Shown here: piece by piece, positions 39,401 to 54,400 of the stretch | How positions within the stretch are numbered: the stretch's first letter is position 1 | How the letters are laid out: each line of letters opens with the position of its first letter | Origin: Eumeta japonica | Lineage: Eukaryota; Arthropoda; Insecta; Lepidoptera; Psychidae | DNA length: 64,000 nucleotides | Direction: 5' to 3' | NCBI GenBank assembly: GCA_005406025.1 | Contig: BGZK01001389.1 | Location: 62,001-126,000, forward strand | The notes under the pieces: generated by a model | The model's input: only the letters and a program-made list of their open reading frames with translations | Databases searched by the model: none | Told to the model about the DNA's origin: nothing | Translations under genes and position numbers: made by a program

Positions 39401-42400
39401 CTAAATATTTAAAATCAACTTGTTACAGAAATCAAAAATTTGATTTAACAAATGACAATTTAAAAAAAATTCTTATCTGCCATATATATGGATTAATTTC
39501 ACTGTTCAATAGAACACAAAAATAAAACATGAATATTTTTTCCTTTATTTTTTAATGTTAATACTTCTTTAAATTTGCTTCCATAGTGGGAGGCAATTCA
39601 AAAAACTGATGATAACAAAATCAGGAGATACAGTTTGATGCTACCAATATATATCTATCATCCATTTTTTAAACTTTGTACTGTTAGTTTATTTTACAAT
39701 CTGTAACACAAGGAACAGTAAGTATTGTATCAGTTCAAAATCTATACTATTGTGTGAGCGCGGCTTTACTCTATGAGTTGGAATGCGTGTGTGCGTGGTG
39801 TCGGTAGCCGTGTGCGTGTGTGTGCCCACAGGCCGCGCACACGCTACTACGGCGCTTACCGTGGCGGCGCTGTTGACGCCGGCTCCGTGCGCGACGCTTA
39901 CAGTCTGCGCACCGACCTCTCAGACAGGTACCGCATCACATATTATGATACCCATTCTAAGATATAAAATTATATAGCATTAATTTTTTAATCAACATAT
40001 AAACAAATAAAATTAAAACCATGTTTGTGATTTCAGAATTAGTACCAACATCTAACTAAATGTTGATATTAAATTTTTTACAAGATGTCACTTTTTTATT
40101 AGTCCATGTATCAAGAACCTTTTTCTCAGAAATGTGTGGAGATACCAAGATGAAATTTATTTAAGCCTATAGAGTACTTTCCATTGACCTAGAATCATGA
40201 ACTATATTAAGAAGCAAGGTTTCGCAGCAATGTAAAAAAAAACAAAAATTGTTAATTTGTAGTATATATAGAATATTTTTCATTATAACAAACTTACACT
40301 TACAGTTGGAGTATGGACTGTGATGTATACCGATGAATGAGAGAACATTTTATAATTTCTTACTTTGAAAACATGTAGTGTGTATATTTTGACAGTATGA
40401 AAAAAGCATAAGTTTTGAAATTCCCGAATCTACATCTTGCCAATACCGGTATTGAAAACACAAAAGTCTTTGAGATCATTAATGAATGAAATACCTACTA
40501 CATAATTAAGTTTGTGTGGAATCTTCAATGCCTTCTTTAGTTCTATTTGCATTTGTCCAATTTATTTTTTACTATTTTCATAATTATTACCAAATAAATG
40601 TTGGCAAACTCTTTTTAAAATTAATATATAGAATATTTATTGGAAAAGGTTGTAGGCATATAATATTTGGATTAAAAATATCTTGTGAATAGAAACAATG
40701 TATTGCAATAATTGTGTCTTCAAAGAGTTGTGCCAAAAAGTCGTTAGCAGTACTTGTGTACCTGCAAAGATTAAATGAAATCAATCAGATTTTAAAAATG
40801 AACACTTTTATAATGATATTTAAATTTTTTTGAAATTATTCTTATGAAATTTTTCTTTCCAAATGTTTAATTAATTTTACCTTCCAAATCGGTACAATAA
40901 TAGTTAGCTTCTCATTTTATGCATAAACCTATTTTTAGTTGACGTTTAAGTTTTACATTGATTTAATGAAATATGAATTGATTTTTGCATGATCATTATT
41001 GCTGTCACCCTGTACCATATATAAATTCAGACATGATTAGATTTCATATAACATGGTTTCATAAGTTTTATGATCATTTTTTAGCATGGCCATTTCAGTT
41101 AACATCTCAAACATTCCACATTGGTTTGTATCTCCAGTGACATTATTCATATCGCTTGCAAAGGGCTGCTTTAGTGGTTTTTATTGAACTATTGAACCAT
41201 TAAATTTTAAATGTGCCGGTAGTGAAAATGCGGTTGTCTTGTACCTGCAGGGATTTCACAACGGATGCATCACTCAACCTGCAATTAGAGGAGTCGGTGC
41301 GGTCGGAGCGTATGACGCCGCTCAAGTTTGCTACTGCACATGTGAAGGTATGTCCTGGAACTGTTTGCTTACATTTACTTTCGTATATGATTATAATTTA
41401 GTGAGAATTGGAAACATTTTTTGAATCAGCTTTTCTAATTGAAGTGGTATATTATTTTGAATTTGTAAATTAAACAATATATCATTAATGAAATCTGTAT
41501 ATTAAATACAATGTAATGGTAATAGAATGTGATGCAAATGTTGAGCTATCGTAATTACAAAACGGTACCATTGTGAATATGTTCAGGGCAGCTTATCGTC
41601 GCGACACCTGGTGGTGGTGCGCGCGTCGTACGGGCGCGCGTTGGATGGCCGACCCGCCGCTGTGCACGTGTTACGTCTTTCGGCCGCTCTCGCAGACGAC
41701 CCACAAGCACGCGAGCTCGACGCCTACCCGGGACCTCTTCTCACAGGTATAACCATACCTCTAACTCAAGATTGGCCACACTTCGATGCTTGGTACTGAT
41801 GATAAATTTTTAACGCAGGTGTGACGCATAAAAAAAGTGTTATCGAATATTGCGAGGCACACGTGCGGAGCGCCGAGCACCGTGCCGGACACGACCTGTT
41901 TGGCTACGTGCTCATATGGGAGTTACTCGCGTTACTACTCAGGCAGAACGGGGTAAGGAGGTCGAATCGCGGAATCGATTGTAGACAATTTCTGTAAAAG
42001 TATTCACGAGCGCTTTTTGATCCATTGCAGACTGTAGTTGGCAGCGACATCGCTGAGCTACTGATGAAAAACGCACGAGAATACGAACACCGGTCGCACA
42101 TCGAACCCCCCTGTGGTTAGACGATTTACATTTTCTTTAGTATTTTATAAGGTAGTTAAAATATCCCTTTTGATTTGCAAAATTAGAATAAAATTTTTGT
42201 AAATAATATTGACAAAAAATGGGTGAAAACCAACCACTTGCGTATTACAAATTTAATTAGAGAGCGGCAGCCGCGGCTCTGCGGCGTCGTCGTGCGCGAG
42301 CCGTCCCGAGCCGCGCCCTCACGGCGCGGACGACGAGCCCGCTTCCGCCCCTGCTCCCTTCGCTGTTTCCTTCGACCCGGCGTCTGTTCCACCGCAGATC

Positions 42401-45400
42401 TTTACCGAATCCACGAGTAAGTTTTGATTGTCGATAATTTTCTATTACTAAATGAATCATGAAAGACCAAAGATCGATTATAATCACTATTTATTTTTTT
42501 ATATAGCTGAAGAACCGGTGGGTGGCGACGTGGCTCACACAGTAGATAATTCCAAGGAAAAGATAGATAAACTGCGGGAATTCCTTATTTATGGCAATCG
42601 ACAACAGGCTCTCGGTAAGAGTATCGATCACGGTTACTTGCAAGCGGCGCACGTCAAGACCATAGTGTGACCGGTGTAAACATATTACAGAGTGGGCGAT
42701 GAGTAATGAGCTGTGGGGTCACGCGCTGCATTTGGCGGCCTGGAGCGACCGGCGTACGCGAGCTGCAGTGGCGGCGCGATTTGTAGCAGCACAGCCACCG
42801 TCCGATCCGTTGCATACGTTATACGCCGCGCTGGCGGGGCGTCAGCCGCCGGTGGCGACGTGTGTCACAGACGCGCGTTGGGCCGATTGGCGACCACATC
42901 TCGCCGTGTTGCTAGCCAACCCCTCTGCAAAGCCTGAACATGATAAACGGACCGTCACTCAATTAGGTTTATATTACTATTTTTTTTTTAAACAAGGAAT
43001 AAGTCTGACTCATTTATTTACATCTTGTCAATATGAGTATTATAACTTTCCTTATTCTCATTCCTGCATTCAAGTATTGTAGATAGATTTACCTGCAACA
43101 TGCAGTAACATGCAGCATGTAACCTACCACTGACCCTTGAATCTGTTATTCTACTATAAATCCTCATCCAACGAATTGAATATTGATTCAAGAGAATTGG
43201 TAGATATCGAACATCTAAGCAAATGTTAATTTTTTTATTTATCTTAGTCTACTAAATAGTTATATTGTTATTTCTACTTATGTTTCATGTCAACTAGGCA
43301 CATCCTTAGGAAAATTCAGACACTCACATCCACCAGGGAGTCAGTGACAATTTGGGCAATGATTTGGTGATAGTTATTCTGTGACAATTGACAAGCATGT
43401 CTGAGTGAATGTCTGTGACTGTGACTGCCGGTGGACGGGGCTTCTGTCATCTATGATATATCACTCATTGTATGACATGCATCAGACAAGGTGGCTAGAA
43501 TACATTACTGATTTTAATACTTTTGACGCCCTGGTAGATGTAACTGTCTGCATGTTCCTGAGGATGTCCCTAGTTGGCATTAAACATACATATAAATAAT
43601 GATATAACTATTTAGTGGACAAAGATAAATAAAAATATTAACACTGGTTTAGGTGTTTGATATCTGTCAATCCTCTTAAATCAATATTAAATTCATTGAT
43701 GAGGATTTATAATGAAAGAACAGATTTGAGGGTCAATGGTGGATTGCATGCTGCATTTTACTGCATGTTGCAGGAAAGCGTCTAACAATGAATTTCTATC
43801 AAGTAACACCATATACAATAAAAGGTTGTACACTTGTTGTGATCTGATCTACTCCTGAATTCCATTACTCTAGTAACTGATGCTTATCCACTTCCTGTCA
43901 TAAGAAGCGATGTGACATAAATTATATTTGAAAATTAAAATTGTTAATATTACATTAATTTTAAATTTTACATTATTACCTATCAGTTTCATTTTGAAAG
44001 AGACAATGGATATGTGTAATATTAATATAATAATTTTTTTCTACCTTGTTCATACACTACTTATCAAAGCTTACAATTAAGCTAAAGAGTGCTCTATGTG
44101 TATAAATTATACAGAAGTAGTTAAACTGTCCTACAGAATACCATCTGCTGTGTTTTGGAGGACTTGTAAGGTAATTGTTGATATTTTATTCAGGTGACAG
44201 TCTAATGACTCGAGGGCTGCTATATTCAGCTCAGTTCTGTTACTTGACGGCGGGCGTGGAGTGGAGTCGCCACCCTATGGCGCCATTGGCACCGACGAGC
44301 TCGTCTCCGTCTCAAACGACACAGCCACCACGGCTGACGTTGCTGTTGGCGCCGACACACGCCACACGACTACAACATTTCGCCTCCAATCGTGCGATCT
44401 TCGCCACCGAAATATATGAATATGCCCGCTCCTTACACGACCCCGACTACGTGATCACAGAACTCCAGGTGAGTCGAGATAGCATGTGGTTATGCAGTAC
44501 AGTGTGTACGATCGACTGACGCGTCGTTTGCGCAGGTATATAAACTGGTGATGGCAAGCCGGCTGGCAGACTGTGGCCGTGATGGCCGGGCGCTAGCTTA
44601 CACCGAGATGGCGGCTAGGGCTGTTTCGCGTACTCCACAACTATATTCAACACGTTTCATCGCTCAGCTCGCCGAGTTCGCTGACAAGTAAGTGATTATT
44701 CACTACACTACAAATATAATAGCTTATATAAATGTTGTTGAAAGGCATCTTTGCATTAGTAGGTCATGCATATTTAACTATTTCAAGTGCTGGACTTATA
44801 CTTCTTTACTAAATTTCGCATGATTGATCCAAAAAACAGCATAGCATATAGTTATTTTTGTATGTACATATGTACATACGGAATTCAGACTAATCTTATA
44901 CTTACGAAGTTTCTCGTCCTTAAATTTTCTCTAAGCATCTCCTTTGTCGCTTCATATCATACGGGGTCAACATTATAGGGATCCACTGCATACTGACCTG
45001 GATCGTAAATATTGATAAGTTTTTTGGTTTTGCTATTCTTACTATTTAATGCCCATGGCTGTAGCGATCTGCCTCTGTTTGATTCACTGGTCTTCTAAAA
45101 TTAGTTTATTCAGTTTTGCCATAAACATTATGTCGGTGATGCCTTAATAACTATTAAATTTCACAAAAACGTGTCACGGCACTGTTCTGCCTGAACCTAC
45201 ATCTGAGCGTGCATTAGATTTTACAGTGCGCATTGTAACTATCTTCCTTATATGAAGATGCTCATATAAAATTTCGTGCAGATTCGCGATCCAATCTGCG
45301 GTATATTTTGAATCTCTTAGTATATAACTTTCCCATTTAATTAAAGAGGTTTAAAATTTTGAATTAAAGTTTCCCTTCCCAGTGAGTTTTCTTCTATAAC

Positions 45401-48400
45401 AACCATCAAAAGGTGGCCATATTTTTCTTCCTCAACCATACTTCAATTCATTTAATGAGCAGTAAACAGTCTTTTGTCCTTAAATGCCATTCAAATTATT
45501 CCTCTGGTTTTAGTCAACATTTGAAATTAGACATTTGAAACGGATCATGAAATTTGGAACATCCTTACTTTTTTTTTGATAATCAACTTTTATAACTCAG
45601 TAATAACTAGTCAGTCTGTTGTTGTTAAAAACTGTTTTTTTTTCTGCAAAATTTTTTGTGTGACTTGGTATTAATATACATGGGATGCCTGTCAGATTTT
45701 AAAGACCGATATTGATCCTTAATGAAAGAATTTATAATTTAAAAAAAAACAATCGAAAATATGGAATAAAATAATTAGAAACATGGGATTTTGTTAACAA
45801 ATTATTTTTATTTAGTTATTTTTTTTATTATAATAGTATATACAGAAAATAAACATGACATGAAAAAGCAACGAAATATATAGTATACGCGCAAGTCAGC
45901 GGGCAAGAGAGCGGTGCCGGCACTACGCGCCGGCACATTCTTTTTATTACTGGGAAATGAAAAAGACTTCGCAAAGATGATGTCGCCGACGTCCATGTTT
46001 GGTCTAGCGCCGCTACTAGAAGGGAATAGAGAGCGACGGCGAAAAGGTAGCACGATGGCATAAGAGAGTGTTATGCTATATTCCATTGTGGAAGACGAGT
46101 CGATCTTGCGATAAAGCGCAAAAAATATTGTATCTTATATTAATTTCACTTTATATTCAATAAATATATACAATAGAATACCATTTATGAAGCTAAAATA
46201 CACTTACTCGTGAAATTAGACCCTTCCACTTTTACATTGATCATATTACTTAGGATTTTACAGTTTGCAACTGCACCATAATGCATTGTCTTGGTTATTC
46301 ACAAAAACCATTTTCATTGACAGACTGTAGCGGTTGTCTAAAGCGTGAAGTGCTCAGTCGGCAGTAAAATATGCAGTACACTGCGTATTTGTTGTGCTGT
46401 GAATTTGCTCACTTAGTATCTCCAAACAATTCGCTACTGTATAGTTACTTATCTATTTTCTCTTCCCTCAGTCATTCATTGCTAAAATAATACATCATTT
46501 TTTATCACATACTTTTAAAAGCTTTAAACAAAATGTAAAATAGAGTAATACTGTAAATAAAGCATACTTTATGTGTTCAGACTGAAGTATCATGAAGAAG
46601 GTGTCCAAGAGGCGTCGGCATTGGACGATGAAGGTGCAGAAAGCGAAGGGTCATCACGCCACTTGCGTTGGCTGCACGAGCTGCAAGCACTTGCTAATGC
46701 CCACTCACATGCGCCTACACCCGTACATCACCCTGTTTGTATCTCTTGCTATTATATTCTATAGTTTTTCAAGTAAATAAATTTATTTTAAAATATTACT
46801 GTTAATTTGGAATATTTCATAATTTTGCTTTTCTAATAATAAAAAGTTTGCCTTCAATTCTTCTAACCTCTTAATCATTTATGTAAATGTTACAATAGAT
46901 TTAAAAAAGTTTTCAGTAATACGACTTAACCATTAAGGCACTTCACTTAAAAATTGCAAATCTTACATATCATCAATCATTACTATATTTTAAAGTTGTT
47001 AATGACGGTTCATAAATGATAATAAAATAGTATAGAAATATAATACATGCAGGTGCCTCATACAAATATTGGGGCACCTGCATTATTTTGCGTCACTCTT
47101 TTGCATCATTTATGAAGCGTGTCAATTAGACCTTATTGAGAGAACATGCAAAAATCGTGTGTGAATAAATATGCAACAGTCACATTATAACACATTAGAA
47201 TCAAAAGAATAAAGTATACAATGTTACAATACAGTTTTGTAGTTTTCATCTGAATTTTCTGACTTTCTTTTGTAGTTTCGCATTTATTGTCAAGAAAACT
47301 TTTCCAGGACCATAACAAACAAAATAAAAAAAAGAATTATGCAGATCCATTGCTTGAATAGTGAGTTATCATTATACAAAAATTTCACAGAAAAAGTCAC
47401 TTTCAATTTTTCTTTAATCTTTCAAGCAACTTTTCAACTTTTCCAATTTTTATTTCCTTAAACACTTCTACAAACTGTATAAAATCAAATAAGTCCAGTC
47501 GTTCTTAAGTGATTTGCTTAGCAATGGACAGCATCCAATTTTTTTACATAAATCTTAATACCTTAGTGCATAATATTATTTAGCATCATAATCCTGACTA
47601 CATCCAATCTTTTTTGACATTAATATATTTCATCAATATTATTTTTGACAAAACATAGGATGTTCCTTTTAAAGTACTCTGTAAGTGACATTTGGCTAAG
47701 CTTTTAGCCTGTAATAGTGGTTCTGTCATGTTAACTAATACAACAATATCTGCAACTCATTTGAATCCAATAATTATTTAGAATTCAAAGCGGCCGTCTC
47801 AACACAGAAAACTTTTTTTTATTTATATTTAAAATAAAATTAATGTAATAATTTCATTCATCAGTACATACAGGATCTATCTCAGTAAAATTTAATTTAT
47901 TGGACAATTTTTAGTAAATGTTAATATTGATATCCTGTTCTTAAGACATAGGTGTATTATAGTCCATGAAGAGTGAACTGTATGTATTTGTAAAGATTTA
48001 CTTTCTGTGCCTAAGTTATTTCTTATATTTATTTAAAATTTGTTATATAATATTTGCATATATGTAGGTACCAATGCAAGAGCCCAGTGCGATGGCAGTG
48101 CCCGAGGCTATGCCGGCGCCAGTACCACTTTACTGGACACCCGAGCAGGTATTCGCTGTCTGATAAACCTAAATTAAGTAAAGCTTTTAATAGTCTGTCG
48201 AATGTTAATACATGTATTTAATAATATGCAAGACACTAGCACCACAGGGTCTATGGTTCTTAATAATTTTAACCTCTTAGGTATGTACAATATTATTATT
48301 TAATGCTTATAATAATAAATACATCTTCAGTATATATGTAAAATCCGTTTAATTGCCTATCTGGTGGTGCCCACTACATTACATTAGAAGTATTAGTGGG

Positions 48401-51400
48401 CACCACCTGACTGCCATATGTCGAGAAATTGAGGAATAAACTTATGAAACTTCTACTAACAATTCTTAAATTAAATTCAGCTAATAAATAAAAATAAATT
48501 TGTCAGTGGGCGCACCATAATTTTTATCGCTACTTTTATCGTTGTCTGGATTTCATAGTTTTTTTTTACTCAACATAAGTGACTTTATAGGCTGCAGCTC
48601 AACATCAACAGCCACTTCAACAACTACCGCCCGAGAACATAAATTATTCTGCGGAGCACCTCACCACGACAGTGCCTGCGCCAGTCCCCGCGCCGCAGGT
48701 CGAGCAGGTCTACGATTATAATGCACAGTATTATACACACAAGTAAGTGCACTTTATGTAAATAAAATTTGATCTGTGTGGTACTATATAATATTGTTAC
48801 TTCTTGTACTGATATGACCATCTGTCATGTCATATCAGCGTAGGAAGTAATAGTCTAGGATGTTCTATTAGAAAAACTTTCCCTCGCCTGTGAATAATAT
48901 AACGTTTCAAGGCAAAGGTTCTTATTTCAATATACAAAATTTAAGAATTCATGAATATCTTAACTTGCTAGAAAAATCCCAACCAATAATATTTTTTAAT
49001 TTTGCTGCATTTTATTTTGGTGTAAAAAAAAAACATTTTTAAATATTACAATATAAAGTTCAGTACTAAAACAAAGTTTTTTTTTTTTATTAATTATCAA
49101 AATAATTCTTATAAAAAGAAATTGCAGCCTTGAAACTAATTCAAATACAGTGGAATCTCAATAACTGGAATGTCAAGGAAAATGCAAAAAAATTCGAGTT
49201 AACGAGTTTTCAACTTAACAAGAAGTTCGAGATACATATGACTGTGTCGACAAGGAACAAACATAACGTTCACAGCTGTGTAACTTAGAAAGTTTCATGA
49301 ATGTATTCATTCATTGGACGTGTACAAGACAAAAACAATAGATTAGAAGCCCTGAACCTGAACATTTTGGAATTTATTGCTATTATTTCAGGGAATTCCA
49401 AGTAAGACATCATTATATTTTACCAACTATGACTTTCGGAGTCTCCTTTTTGAAAATTGAGTTATAGAGTATAAATATGTATTATCAATACTTCGTAGGG
49501 AAATACCATTTTGTTTGAGTTACAAAGTCTAAATAATTCGAGATACCGCGTATTTAGGGGTTCATTGGAAGGGAATGGCAATTTTTTTCGACTTACTGAG
49601 GATTTGGTCTTAACGAGATTCGAGTTATTGAGATTCCACTGTATTTTAATTACTTCATATATAACTTTCAACAGTCATATTGGTCATAGCGAATTAATAA
49701 TAAGTTCACAATACACTGCATTGTGAACTTGTTATTAATTGACTGTGATTGTGCTTGATTACGTATTTATTATTGCCGTGATGTAGCTCTGGAAAAGTTC
49801 AACATATTCAGTATACATATAAAGTAATTTAATATAAAAAATGTTTCTTAAAAATTAATCAACCTTTTGAGGGCGCGTTTATAAAACTCCCTCCTCTATT
49901 CACAGACACAATTGTTTTTGAGTATACTCTGAAAAGCACAACTAACCGCGAAACTTAATAAAATCTACTGAAATACTGATATTTATCATTTTACTGTTTT
50001 TTTTCCATTTACAATTAGATTCTTTATACACATGAAATACATTGTTACAGACTTTATATGTTAATATAAAAGAAATGTTGCGAAAACCAACTAGCATCAC
50101 ATAAGTTAAATTTCATTGCACATTAATTCGATAAAATACACTATTTCTTAACAAAAGCTAGGTAACTCTGTGGTAATGTTATTATAGATTAGATAAATTT
50201 ACATCTACGACAACAGAACTACATACTTTTAGTAAAAAAATTAACAAAAGACGACCATGAAAATCGCTAATTGGCGCGCGTACATTTAGCTTGCCGCGCG
50301 GTATAAATTTGTTTTGTTTATAGTTACGCCCAGTCGACACAAGTCGCAAAAAGGAAAAACTATATATAAAGTTATTATTTCTTTTTTATATGTCTGATTT
50401 TATCAAGAAGTACGGAAATTTTTTCCAGCTATCACTGCAAACAGCAATGACCGATTCCCCCTTTGCCACATTCAACACTATTTTTGTAAATATGTAATAA
50501 TTTCACAATAAAATTAAACTGAAATAAAACTATTATAACAATTCATCACTACAAATTATTAAAATGTTTTCAATGATGTAGATAATATATGAAATCAACA
50601 CGCAAAATAAAATCGTAACCACCATTTTTATGTCAAAATCGCTGAAGGAAACTGTAGACACATTTTTCATATATTTGCTTTGGCTACAAAGTATTTTACA
50701 TATTTAAATTTATGTGTCAAAATAAAAACACTCGTGATTACTTTTGTAAACTGCATTGTTATGAACAGAGATACAGACAAATACGTGACAACGGCGCCAT
50801 CGCGAAGTGAATTGAACGATTGCCCAACTTAAAAAATACATTGCAAATTTTGTGACAAAAGTGACTCAAAGGTAGATATTTTTTGCTGTCTTAATTTTAA
50901 ATAATAGGATATTCAATTTTGTTTAACTATTTAAGTATAACCCAGAAATTCAAAGTGAACTTTTTGTGCTTCACGGCAGAGAATGGAAGTGTGCGGTGCA
51001 TATATATCCGCGTACATCCGATCGCTGGGCTACGTGACGAGAGATAATTCCGCCGTGCGTTTAAAAAGTTAATCAAAATTAATGCCATCAGGATTTTATT
51101 GGCAATTTTGCATTATTTAATTCTTTATATTTAAATAAGTCCTTAGAATATTACTTCAATCAATTAACAAATAAGGGAAGATTTTCTAAATGCCAAACAC
51201 ATAGTATTCTATTGCGTGAGGTGTTAATTCGCGGAAATCCATATTTAGACACTTGTCTGCAACATGCAGCATGCAACTGACCGCTGACTCTCGAATCTGC
51301 CTCTCCACTACTAATCTCTATCCAAAGAATTGAATATTGATTGGACAGGATTGACAGATATCGATCACCTAAGAAGTATTAATTTTATTTTTTATAAATA

Positions 51401-54400
51401 TTTTAGTCCGCTAATCGTTATAATGATAATTTCTACATATGTTTCATGTTAACTAGGCACATCCCACAGTCACATCCACCAGGGCGCAAGGAGTGTTAAA
51501 AACAACCGACACATGCGGACACAACCTCATTAAGTGAACCGCTACACTCAAAAAAAAATTTTGTTGCTCCTATCAAAATTGTGATTCCCGCGATCAAGCA
51601 TCTTGATTCCATACGAGCCTAACAAGACGTTAGTAACTTCAAATAAGATGATCATTATTCAATGTACTAGTAACTGTATTGCTGTTACTATTATTCATTA
51701 ACTTAGCAATTAAGACATTATTCAATATTACTATGAAAAATAGCTATACCTAACATTTCATGTTAATAAATTCAACTAATAACTAATCAACGTTAATATG
51801 AAAAATTACTATAGTAACTAAAGTATTTCAATAGATTCAATTGAGACCATGATCAATATCAACATAGAAATTACTATAGTAACCGATTTACTTTAATGAA
51901 TTCAACTAAGACCATAATCAATATTAACGTGAAAATTATTAGTATAACTAATTCATCTTAATAAATCCAAACTGATACTATGATCAATAAAAACACGGAA
52001 ATGACTATAGTAACTAATTCATCCTAATAAATTCAACTAAGACCATGATCATTATTAACATGAAAATAATTTTAATAACTAATTCTCCTTAATACAATTA
52101 ACTAAGACCATAGTCAATACAAATATGAAAATGACTATAGTGATTGATTCACTCAAGTTACTTCTTTGGCGGATTGCACCAAAGTAAAATGTTATTCGTC
52201 AAGTAATCTGTAAGACTTAACAGATTGTCAATATATTCTTGGTTGCACCAAGAGTAAAACGTAATTTGAATTCGTAAAAGTAATCCATAAGATTTGCAAA
52301 ACTGTCCATACTTTATCTATCAAATCTTACAGATTACGTTTTCGAATTGTTTTTACTTTGCTGCAACCCGCCGATTATCTGTCAAATCTTACAGATTACA
52401 TTTACGAAATACATTTTACTTTAATAACCCACCGTTAGTCTCATTGAAGGCTCATGTTCATAAATTGTAATCAATTCTGTGAGTGCCATTGAGTTCGCAT
52501 TTGAAGGGTTGTTTAAAGTTCACTATTAAGCACCTGTAACATGTACAGTTGATATATATATATTAAGTAAGTACCTTCAGTGCTAACTCAAAACCAGTCT
52601 CGAAGTTCAATACAATTTATTGATATGGACCTAAGATATCTTAGTTTGAAAATTAGTGGCATTGCGATGCATTACCCACCCACAACTTAGACCTATTCAA
52701 CCTTTACTAATCATGAGCCTGAACCGTTTGGTGGCAAAAATGTTTATACTTTGTTCATTGGTATTTAACTAAAGGTAAATTGTTTTGATAAGTCTTTTAA
52801 CTAAAACATATTTAAAATAAAACATTATTTTTAGAAACTTTTTAATTACAAGTATTGCATCTTATATGCTTTTCAAATATATTTAAAACTATTTATATTT
52901 ACTTAAATATGTAAAACCAAGTACATAATCATTATAACATTCTACATAATGCACTATCTATTTCTAATTCATAAATTCTTATTTCACCAATTTCATATTT
53001 TTTGGAAGTAATAAAGAAAAACTTTAAAAGGAACGTTCTAGTATTTTACCAGAGGTGCAATCCTAGCATACAGAACAAGTTGCTATATGAACGTATGATA
53101 TCATAAACAGTGAAAATTAAATGATAATTAGAAATAAATATAATAAATATGTAAAATAGATAGTCCATTATATAAAACGTTATGCCATCCTCTTGGTCTA
53201 CACAACTCTGTTTCAATAGCAGTTACATGGCCATGTGCTGTGCTATCTAGAACAGAAACAAATTTATATTATAAGTAAATTCATGATCTGAAACTAACAT
53301 TTTTAAATATAATTCAGAGAACAAAAGTTAATTTTCATGTTATGGGATTAAATATTAACTAAAGTTACTTATATTCAAATTATCACTGCTTATAAATAAA
53401 ATATATTATATTCAAAAATCTAATTTCTCATCACTAACTTAACCTTAAAATTTAATTTCATTATTTTGTGTTAGTATATGCTAAATGTATATGTTACACA
53501 TTTTAGATAAAATAAAACTAAAAATGAAATGTAAGAAATTATTTATTCACCAATCAAATACTACAGCGCAATGTTACATATTTTTTACAATTAAGTATTG
53601 TAAATTACAATTAAGTAGATTGTATTGTATAATTCTAAACCTTATTCCAGGCAAACAAAAGGTTTATCACTAGGAATCTAATAAATATAATTATTTTTTT
53701 ACACTTACAATTGGCAAGTTTAATCAATTCGTGGAAAAATGGTTCCGTTGTTTTTTTCTTTTTTAACAGCTCGTGGAGCTTGATTTTCATTAATGGGAAA
53801 TTAATGAACAAATTATCTTTGTAAATACCATGCACAGCATTAAAATCCATAAGCAGCTGAAAAGATAAGAATGCGTACTTATATTAAACAGAATAAACAA
53901 AAAATAGCCATTTATTAACATTTAAAACAACTCAGTATTAAGGGTCATTAAAAATTTGTGTTAAGAAGAACTCTTCCTTCTTCAACAAAAATTAATTTAA
54001 ATGTTATGTGTAGTTTTTAAGAAATTAGATATTGATGAAACATGTTTTATTATGGGATAGATATATTTTGATATTTTTCAGAAATATATCACACTAACAA
54101 CAATTTTTTATAAAAATTAACCTTCTTATGAAAATATCAAATATATACATATAATATCAATAAACAGAAAATTATTTTACGTCGTTGAGCATGTAAAATA
54201 GTTCGTCATATAGCTTTACATCAGCTGACGTATTATCAGATTAGAATCTTAACTCAGATATGTTCAGCGCTCCCAACAAGATACTTACTGTTGAATACTG
54301 GTATCAAATCTTCCAGTTCCCAGGTCTTGAGAAGTTCGTTAACTTCCTCCATTGTGAGTATGGTCCTTAAAGTTACGGCACACGTACCCTTATGTCTTCA

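Noticed and set aside
42615..42669. Read-through of Sec16 exon 14 (GKSIDHGYLQAAHVK, stop)
   Set aside because: Splicing at GTAAGA restores the conserved ALEWAMSNELWGHAL sequence across the junction, so the read-through is intronic.
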